From IMG/VR virus record IMGVR_UViG_3300017725_000049, positions 1-28,351 of that record: a DNA stretch of 28,351 bases; one strand, given 5' to 3'. A program made the position numbers and the translations under genes. The DNA comes from a virus. Numbering within the stretch: the stretch's first letter is position 1; each line of letters opens with the position of its first letter. A model generated the notes under the pieces. It worked only from the letters and a program-made list of their open reading frames with translations, ran no database searches and was not told where the DNA came from. Positions 23,821 to 28,351 of this stretch are shown one piece after another.

Positions 23821-24320
23821 TGAGTTTAGCACAAAATCAAAACAGACAATCAACTATAGACTGGATCGAAGAAGGTAAAACTTGGTCTGGTAAAGATGGA
23901 ACAGAAATGAAAGAATATAAAGTATCACTAAAGAATGGTGATATACCAGTATTTAACTATCCATCTAATAAACCGTACCCATTTGCAAAAGGTGACAATG
24001 TTACGTACCTTTTGAACGAAAGAATGGTAAACAAAAAAATAATTCAAAACGGTAAACAAATGAAAAAAGTAGAAAATAATCAACCTACAAACACAAGTAC
24101 AAGTACAGAATCTTTAACACAGCAACAAAGTATAGCATTATCAGTTGCATCTAAGTTAGGTTTCGAAACTGTAACTAGTGATGCTTGGCAAAAAACTTTA
24201 TCACTAGAAGGTGAAAATAGAGCGAAAGCGCAAAGCGAATTACTAAGTTCTATAGGACAAGTAACAATAGCATACTATAATTTACTAACAACTAAACCAC
24301 AAAACAATGGCACAAAATAG
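23820..24320 (+). CDS. Hypothetical early protein, possibly DNA-binding
   Basis: A 166-residue protein. Residues about 13-75 look like a small beta-barrel unit: STIDWIEEGKTWSGKDGTEM, then a strand EYKVSLKNGDIPVFNYPSN and a turn PFAKGDNVTYLL. A Thr/Ser/Gln-rich linker follows, and the C-terminal 60 residues are helical (QQQSIALSVASKLG, RAKAQSELLSSIGQVTIAYY). The N-terminal pattern could be an OB-type nucleic-acid-binding fold, but no diagnostic residue proves it. The gene overlaps an SSB-tailed gene by 14 bases and precedes the helicase, so a role in DNA replication is likely by context. Confidence 0.5.
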   Translation: MSLAQNQNRQSTIDWIEEGKTWSGKDGTEMKEYKVSLKNGDIPVFNYPSNKPYPFAKGDNVTYLLNERMVNKKIIQNGKQMKKVENNQPTNTSTSTESLTQQQSIALSVASKLGFETVTSDAWQKTLSLEGENRAKAQSELLSSIGQVTIAYYNLLTTKPQNNGTK

Positions 24321-24600
24321 CGATACAGTATTTATAAACGGACTTTATACATACACAAATGATAAAGACTATATAGTTTCTAAGAATAGTCTTAACGTAG
24401 AGAAGTTTAAACAACAGTTAGAAGATCCCGATATACAAAAACATATTAAAGAAAATGAAGGGTATCTTAAGTTTATTACTATGATAAGCAAAGCTGGTAA
24501 ACCATACAGCAAATTAGAAAGCAATAATTATAAAGAAATAACTAGTAAGGAACACAGTCCTGATCGAAACACAAATGACGATGACGGACTCCCATTTTAA
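24307..24600 (+). CDS. Small replication protein with an SSB-type acidic C-terminal tail
   Basis: A 97-residue protein. The N-terminus has FINGLYTYTNDKDYIVSK followed by SLNVEKFKQQLED, and the middle has YLKFITMISKAGKPYSKLES. The last seven residues are DDDGLPF, preceded by a flexible Arg/Asn/Asp-rich linker. An acidic tail ending in DDD-x-PF is the protein-interaction tip of bacterial and phage single-stranded DNA-binding proteins. The globular part is shorter than classical SSB and I do not see a canonical OB signature, so this may be an SSB analogue or an ssDNA accessory factor. The gene overlaps the helicase by 26 bases, consistent with a joint role at the fork. Confidence 0.55.
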   Translation: MAQNSDTVFINGLYTYTNDKDYIVSKNSLNVEKFKQQLEDPDIQKHIKENEGYLKFITMISKAGKPYSKLESNNYKEITSKEHSPDRNTNDDDGLPF

Positions 24601-25501
24601 TACAGTTTCTTTAAGTTCTCAAGTTAGTAGACTGAATGACATTCGTAATGGTAAGATTAAGGAAGGTCTACGACTTGGAATACCAGAGATAGATGAGTAC
24701 TGGAGATTTAAGTTTAGTAACTTTAATGTAGTACTTGGACACGCATCAACTGGTAAAACAACCACATTACTTTATTTACTTTTATTATATGCTGTTAAGT
24801 ATAATCTTAAATACTTGATATATTCAGCAGAGAATGAACCTAGTAGTATAAGTAAAAAGCTATGTGAATTTTTAGTTGGGTTACCATTTAATAAAATACC
24901 AGATAAGGTATGGAAAGAAAAGATTAAATGGATTCATCAACACTTTAGATATGTGAACATAGAAGAAGTATATACATCTAGCGAATTATTAAGACAAGCA
25001 GAAGAAATTAAAAAGACATTTGATTACCACGCTTTATTAATAGATCCATACAATTCACTTATAAGAGATAAAGAGTTAATGAAAACATACGGTGGTCACG
25101 AATACGACTACGCAGTTATGGGAGATTATAGATTGTTTACTAGACGAAACAAGTGTTCTATATATTTAATTACACACGCTGTAACAGAATCACTAAGACA
25201 CAAACACCCTAACGGACATAAATTTGAAGGATACATACAGCCACCAAGTGCAGGATCAGCTGAAGGAGGGGGTAAGTTCCTAAATAAATCTGATAATTTT
25301 CTAATATTACACAGGTATACAAATCACCCAGAATACTGGACAAATACATATTTAGCTATAATAAAAATAAAGGAGATAGATAGTGGTGGTAGACCTACAC
25401 CGTTAGAAAATCCTATAGAGTTTAGATCATTAGCTAACAATGTAGGTTTTAGTATTAACAATAAAAATTTATTACATTTAATAGAAAAGCGTGATTCTTG
25501 A
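24575..25501 (+). CDS. DnaB/RecA-type replicative helicase (ATPase domain only)
   Basis: A 308-residue RecA-fold ATPase. Walker A is GHASTGKT at residues 55-62, followed by TLLYLLLLY; a second block IYSAENEPSS (82-91) fits the catalytic Glu region; Walker B is LLIDPYN at 154-160; a sensor-like strand IYLITHAVTE lies at 196-205. The order agrees with the C-terminal helicase domain of DnaB/T7 gp4-type enzymes, which unwind DNA 5'-3' as hexamers. There is no primase domain and no DnaB N-terminal domain, so it would rely on a separate or host primase, or act as a recombination ATPase. Overlaps both neighbours (26 and 11 bases). Confidence 0.7.
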   Translation: MTMTDSHFNTVSLSSQVSRLNDIRNGKIKEGLRLGIPEIDEYWRFKFSNFNVVLGHASTGKTTTLLYLLLLYAVKYNLKYLIYSAENEPSSISKKLCEFLVGLPFNKIPDKVWKEKIKWIHQHFRYVNIEEVYTSSELLRQAEEIKKTFDYHALLIDPYNSLIRDKELMKTYGGHEYDYAVMGDYRLFTRRNKCSIYLITHAVTESLRHKHPNGHKFEGYIQPPSAGSAEGGGKFLNKSDNFLILHRYTNHPEYWTNTYLAIIKIKEIDSGGRPTPLENPIEFRSLANNVGFSINNKNLLHLIEKRDS

Positions 25502-26048
25502 AATAGCATATAAGAAACATAAAGATTGGTTAAGGATATGTAAATCTTTTAACTGCGGTGATGACGACTGCAAAGATATTGTTTCTGAACTTTATATTAA
25601 AATAGATGATCTAACAAAGAAGGGTAAAGATTTAAGATATGGTGAAAACGATATAAACTATTTCTATTGTTATAAAATTATATTTCATTCTTGTTTACGA
25701 TTAAAACAACACAACAACAAGCGTAAAGATTTAATAATTACATCTGATAGTGAAAACTTTGATTTAAGTTCAGCTTTAGCTAAGTATGGTAAAAAAAGTA
25801 CTATTGATGAAGATACACTTTTTAATAAGCTAGAAGAATTTACAGATGATTATAGAGAGAAACTTACTTGGTATGACATTACAATATTTGAACTGTTGTC
25901 TGGTGGTAAGAAAATATCAGAGCTACAAAGAGAAACTAATATAAGTTATGTATCTTTAAGAAACACATATTTAAAAGTAAAAGATTTTGTAAAAAAACAA
26001 TATGAGAAATTCGATTGGACTAGGGGATCTAGCAGAAAAAATAATTAA
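25491..26048 (+). CDS. Phage sigma-factor-like transcription protein
   Basis: A 185-residue protein. The first usable start is GTG at 25491, overlapping the helicase stop by 11 bases; starting there keeps the conserved-looking AYKKHKDWLRICKSF. Residues 28-38 (KDIVSELYIKI) resemble sigma region 2.1, the following aromatic helix (NDINYFYCYKIIFHSCLRLK, 53-72) fits region 2.2-2.4, and residues about 130-165 (DITIFELLSGGKKISELQRE, then TNISYVSLRN) form a region-4-like helix-turn-helix. From memory, similar small proteins occur in Bacteroidota and marine phages as sigma factors. It would direct host RNA polymerase to phage promoters; the ATTATATA sites in this window are candidate targets. Confidence 0.55.
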   Translation: MILEIAYKKHKDWLRICKSFNCGDDDCKDIVSELYIKIDDLTKKGKDLRYGENDINYFYCYKIIFHSCLRLKQHNNKRKDLIITSDSENFDLSSALAKYGKKSTIDEDTLFNKLEEFTDDYREKLTWYDITIFELLSGGKKISELQRETNISYVSLRNTYLKVKDFVKKQYEKFDWTRGSSRKNN

Positions 26049-26169
26049 CATAATTACGTTTGGTTATGGTAAAAGAATAGCTACGGCTATAGCAAAACTA
26101 TTCGGCTACAAAGACTGTGGTTGTGATAAGAGAAAAGACGATTGGAATAAAATACAAATTAAAAGATGA
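26002..26169 (+). CDS. Small conserved phage protein with CGC motif (55 aa)
   Basis: ATG at 26002 opens 55 codons, overlapping the sigma-like gene by 47 bases and ending in TGA that overlaps the next ATG (ATGA at 26166). The product has an amphipathic helix (GLGDLAEKIINIITFGYGKR, then IATAIAKLFGY) followed by KDCGCDKRKDDWNK. From memory, LGD..E.I...TFG.GK......CGC..RK...N is a widespread small family in Bacteroidota phages and prophages; function unknown. The CxC pair could bind metal. The ATGA coupling and the long overlap argue that it is real. Confidence 0.6.
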   Translation: MRNSIGLGDLAEKIINIITFGYGKRIATAIAKLFGYKDCGCDKRKDDWNKIQIKR

Positions 26170-26408
26170 CAGATAAAGTACAAATGATAAAAGTTGATTA
26201 CGATCAATGGACTAAATTTAAAGGCGTAAAAAATAACACAATAGCAAAAAACGAACTTAAATTAATCGAAAGTCTACACGCAAAGTATTTTAATCATCCT
26301 TACGAAAGTTTATGTACTTGTAGGGGTGAACATATTATTGGTAGAATACAAGAGTTTGTAGATGAGCTAAATGTTATTTATAAAAATGGGTATAAAAGAA
26401 GTACATAG
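26166..26408 (+). CDS. Small conserved hypothetical protein (80 aa)
   Basis: An 80-residue protein with a central SLHAKYFNHPYESLCTCRGE segment and a C-terminal helix (GRIQEFVDELNVIYKNGYKR). The CTC pair mirrors the CGC pair of the previous gene; the two are joined by ATGA and so are probably made together. I recognise the pattern YF.H.Y..LCTC......I...DELN.IY from Bacteroidota phages but know no function. Metal binding by the Cys pair together with a partner is a guess. Confidence 0.55.
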   Translation: MTDKVQMIKVDYDQWTKFKGVKNNTIAKNELKLIESLHAKYFNHPYESLCTCRGEHIIGRIQEFVDELNVIYKNGYKRST

Positions 26409-26817
26409 ATGGGAACAAACTGTAGTTAATATATTAAATTTAGATGGTTGGAACCTTACCTGGTGTGGTGAAGATTATGAATATTTTGATGCAAAAGGTT
26501 TAACCCCAAAGAAAAAAGAATGCGTAATAGAAATGAAGTTTAGACATAAATATTATGAAACAAAATTATTAGAGAAAGGTAAATATCAAAGACTATTAGG
26601 GTTACCAAAACAAATACACAAATTATATTTAGTGTTTGATCCGAAAGGTATGTATATATTTTGGTTAAACAATATGAATTTACCAGAGCTAGAGAAGTTA
26701 AATTGTCCAGATACAACACTATGGACTAAAAAGAAAAAAGAAAAAGAAGTATATTTATTAGAAGAATCACAAGCAAGTTATATAAACAATGAATCAGGAT
26801 TTGATAGATGCTTATAA
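26386..26817 (+). CDS. PD-(D/E)xK nuclease-like protein
   Basis: The frame opens at ATG 26371, but ATG 26386 gives a better N-terminus (GIKEVHRWEQTVVNIL) and a shorter overlap with the previous gene; it is chosen here and gives 143 residues. DGWNLTWCGEDYEYFDAKGL contains a candidate active-site Asp, followed by CVIEMKFRHKYYETK with a Glu-x-Lys. Asp ... hydrophobic-Glu-x-Lys after a helix with an early Glu is the layout of PD-(D/E)xK nucleases such as VRR or Holliday-junction resolvase types. The position in the replication block fits DNA processing. The end is Lys-rich (TKKKKEKEVYL). The nuclease call is an inference from four residues and their spacing. Confidence 0.5.
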   Translation: MGIKEVHRWEQTVVNILNLDGWNLTWCGEDYEYFDAKGLTPKKKECVIEMKFRHKYYETKLLEKGKYQRLLGLPKQIHKLYLVFDPKGMYIFWLNNMNLPELEKLNCPDTTLWTKKKKEKEVYLLEESQASYINNESGFDRCL

Positions 26818-27097
26818 AAAGCTAGATGCAATAAAAGAGTTTGAGTGCGATAAGAATATTCAAACAGTATTAGAACTGTTAACTAAATGGAAAGGTAAAG
26901 CACAAGATAATAAAGAATTAAAATTAATAATAGAATCTTTTTTAGATATACAATGGCATATAATAGAATTAAAACGAGATAGAGATCTTGCGCTTAAAGC
27001 TGTAATGCAATATAAATTTCAAAGAGACGGTGCGGTAAACGAGAGAAACGAAGCTAAACAACAATTAAAGAAATATGAAGATACACATCTTGACTGA
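26789..27097 (+). CDS. Helical hypothetical protein (102 aa)
   Basis: A 102-residue, almost wholly helical protein with heptad-like spacing: IDAYKKLDAIKEFECD, then IQTVLELLTKWKGKAQ, IIESFLDIQWHIIELKRDRD and a C-terminal coiled coil (VNERNEAKQQLKKYED). No catalytic motif or membrane segment. It overlaps the nuclease-like gene by 29 bases and the next gene by 23. The role is unknown; a small multimerising accessory factor would fit. Confidence 0.5.
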   Translation: MNQDLIDAYKKLDAIKEFECDKNIQTVLELLTKWKGKAQDNKELKLIIESFLDIQWHIIELKRDRDLALKAVMQYKFQRDGAVNERNEAKQQLKKYEDTHLD

Positions 27098-27320
27098 CAT
27101 AGTAGGACAAGAACCTTCTGAAGATGTAGAAAACAAATTACTAGACACCGTAAATTCTTTATGGTTAGATTTTGATAGTGTGCCTGAAGTAGGAAGTGAA
27201 ATAGAAATAGAGTTGTTTACATTTATATTTAGGTTTGAGATGGAAAGTAAAAGATATAAATTAGTAGATAACGACATATATATTTATTTAACATATAGAA
27301 TGACATATGAAGAATTCTAA
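27075..27320 (+). CDS. Hypothetical acidic protein (81 aa)
   Basis: An 81-residue acidic protein with an early helix (EDVENKLLDTVNSLWLDFD) and two or three beta strands (SEIEIELFTFIFRFEM, YKLVDNDIYIYLTYRM). No family is recognised. It overlaps the preceding gene by 23 bases and the DUF5664-like gene by 14, so it belongs to the same tightly packed early operon. Confidence 0.45.
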   Translation: MKIHILTDIVGQEPSEDVENKLLDTVNSLWLDFDSVPEVGSEIEIELFTFIFRFEMESKRYKLVDNDIYIYLTYRMTYEEF

Positions 27321-27603
27321 TAAACACAAAAAACGAAAAGAGATACCAGTTTACTCTGGTGTTATTAAATATTTCCCCGATGCACTTAAAATGGTAGCAC
27401 AGGTTAGTTATATAGGAAATCAACAGCATCATCCAGATAAACCATTACATTGGGATAGAAACAAATCCACAGATGAACTAGATGCTTTAGCTAGACATTT
27501 AATAGACTGCGGTACACTAGATGATGATGGTATGCCACACGATGCTAAAGTAGCCTGGAGAGCATTAGCAAACCTACAGAAGTATATAGAGAGAAATAAA
27601 TGA
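27307..27603 (+). CDS. DUF5664 / dATP-dGTP diphosphohydrolase-like protein (MazZ-like)
   Basis: A 98-residue all-alpha protein. VYSGVIKYFPDALKMVAQVS followed by IGNQQH and a Trp-containing PLHWDR, then STDELDALARHL (54-65), DDDGMPHDAKVAW (72-84) and RALANL. The DELDAL.RHL...GT.D.DG..H.AKVAWRAL core is, from memory, the DUF5664 family, which contains the MazZ enzymes that hydrolyse dATP or dGTP in phages making 2-aminoadenine. MazG-type all-alpha NTP pyrophosphatases use acidic residues in such helices to bind metal. No PurZ gene is visible here, so activity on ordinary nucleotides is equally possible. The stop overlaps the methyltransferase start (ATGA). Confidence 0.65.
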   Translation: MKNSNKHKKRKEIPVYSGVIKYFPDALKMVAQVSYIGNQQHHPDKPLHWDRNKSTDELDALARHLIDCGTLDDDGMPHDAKVAWRALANLQKYIERNK

Positions 27604-28351
27604 AAATAAATTTACTCGATTTGTTTAGTGGTATTGGTGGCTTTCATTTAGGTTTAAGCCAAGCAGGGTTTAAGGTAAATTCTTATTACTCTGAAGTAGA
27701 TAAATATGCAATAAAAACTTATAATCACAATTTTAAAAATAGTACTTATGTCGGATCAGTTACAGATGTTCGAGGAGCAGAACTCCCAAAAATCAACGCT
27801 ATCACTTTCGGAAGTCCTTGTCAAGACTTTAGCCTTGCTGGAAAAAGAAAAGGTATGGAAGGAAGCAGATCAAGCCTTATCCTTGAAGCAATTAGGCTTA
27901 TCGAAGAATGCAGACCAGATTTTTTTATCTGGGAAAATGTTAAAGGAACATTCTCATCAAACAATCGCCAAGACTTTGCAGCAATCTTGCAAGCGTTTAC
28001 CAACATTGGGGGTTATAGACTTGAATGGCAATTGCTTAATACAAAATGGTTTTTACCCCAAAATAGAGAGAGAATCTACCTTGTCGGATATGCTCCAAAC
28101 AGAAGTAGAGGACAAGTATTTCCTATCGGAGAAATCTTTGGAAAAGATGACGATAAAATAAGTTTGTTTGGAGATACAAATAAAGGAGGAGAAAGAGGTG
28201 CTATACATAATACTAATGCCATAATGAGCTGCTTATCAGCTACTGATTACAAACAACCAAAACAAATTAAAGTAAAATCAGCAACAAAAAAAGGATATGA
28301 AATAGCAATAACTGGAGATAGTGTTAATTTATCACAACCAAATTCTAAAAC
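27600..28351 (+). CDS. C5-cytosine DNA methyltransferase (3' partial)
   Basis: ATG at 27600 overlaps the preceding stop (ATGA); the frame stays open to the window end (250 codons). Motif I is DLFSGIGGF at 7-15 (AdoMet binding), motif IV GSPCQDFS at 71-78 with catalytic Cys74, motif VI ENVKG at 112-116, and motif VIII QNRERIYLVG at 154-163. The start of the target-recognition region follows, while motifs IX and X lie beyond the window. It would methylate cytosine in a specific short site, protecting phage DNA from host restriction; no cognate endonuclease is seen in the window. Codon use between about 27748 and 28161 shifts: nine ATC, two ATT and no ATA for Ile, and mostly CTT for Leu, unlike its own flanks and most neighbours. 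Confidence 0.9.
   Translation, partial: MKINLLDLFSGIGGFHLGLSQAGFKVNSYYSEVDKYAIKTYNHNFKNSTYVGSVTDVRGAELPKINAITFGSPCQDFSLAGKRKGMEGSRSSLILEAIRLIEECRPDFFIWENVKGTFSSNNRQDFAAILQAFTNIGGYRLEWQLLNTKWFLPQNRERIYLVGYAPNRSRGQVFPIGEIFGKDDDKISLFGDTNKGGERGAIHNTNAIMSCLSATDYKQPKQIKVKSATKKGYEIAITGDSVNLSQPNSK
27748..28161 (+). other. Out-of-frame 137-codon ORF inside the methyltransferase gene
   Basis: In the +1 frame relative to the methyltransferase, ATG at 27748 (MSDQLQMFEEQNSQK) runs 137 codons to TAA at 28159-28161. The predicted product is hydrophilic and ends STLSDMLQTEVEDKYFLSEK. In A+T-rich DNA such a long open shadow frame is unexpected, and the methyltransferase avoids ATA and prefers ATC over the same interval. 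It may be an overprinted gene or only a by-product of foreign codon use and conserved methyltransferase motifs (its YFLSE comes from the VFPIGE-coding bases). Listed as a candidate, not as a gene. Confidence 0.2.

Noticed and set aside
1-28351. tRNA genes, integrase, attachment sites or insertion sequences
   Set aside because: I found no cloverleaf-like CCA-ended segment, no recombinase motif and no transposase or terminal repeats on either strand by reading; the window gives no evidence on whether the phage is temperate.

Overview
The window is a segment of a tailed-phage (or prophage) genome. All recognisable genes lie on the + strand and are tightly packed. The DNA is strongly A+T-rich, and Shine-Dalgarno sequences are essentially absent. 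Many genes are joined by TAATG or ATGA stop/start overlaps. The host is most likely a member of the Bacteroidota, probably a flavobacterium, possibly marine. The reasons are the lack of Shine-Dalgarno sites, one well-formed TTTG / TAnnTTTG promoter, fibronectin-III-like modules typical of that phylum, and protein families I know mainly from phages of that group. The host assignment is inference.

Bases 1-13984 form the virion morphogenesis region: a partial neck or head-tail protein, two virion/tail proteins (the second very large and modular), a tape measure protein, an XkdF-like head maturation protease, two very small Cys-rich ORFs, a scaffold-like acidic protein, the major capsid protein, a putative tail tube protein between two hairpin terminators, a conserved virion protein, the portal and a head-tail connector. 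Tail genes precede head genes, which is an uncommon order. No terminase is seen. Bases 14054-21942 hold the host-recognition block: a repetitive tail fibre, two paralogous tail-fibre-assembly-like genes and a 1348-residue adhesin with laminin-G-like modules.

Bases 21944-23157 form a lysis cassette: two small membrane proteins, an M15 peptidase endolysin and a GTA-type three-TM holin. A four-copy 15-bp tandem repeat at 23156-23215 separates it from the replication and regulation block: NinG-like nuclease, small proteins, an SSB-tailed protein, a DnaB/RecA-type helicase, a sigma-like factor, small Cys-motif proteins, a PD-(D/E)xK-like protein, a DUF5664 (MazZ-like) nucleotide hydrolase, and a C5-cytosine methyltransferase that runs off the right end.

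The most interesting signal is a motif, ATTATATA-N2-T, that sits in the same register directly before four start codons (5679, 7571, 8970, 11275), each time with an A-tract 10-12 bases upstream. These are the starts of virion gene groups, and one site lies 26 bases downstream of a terminator. I propose late promoters with very short or no leaders, possibly read by the phage's own sigma-like protein (25491-26048). Other leads are the 15-bp iterons, a 137-codon ORF embedded out of frame in the methyltransferase, and a truncated laminin-G module marking a recombination joint in the adhesin.
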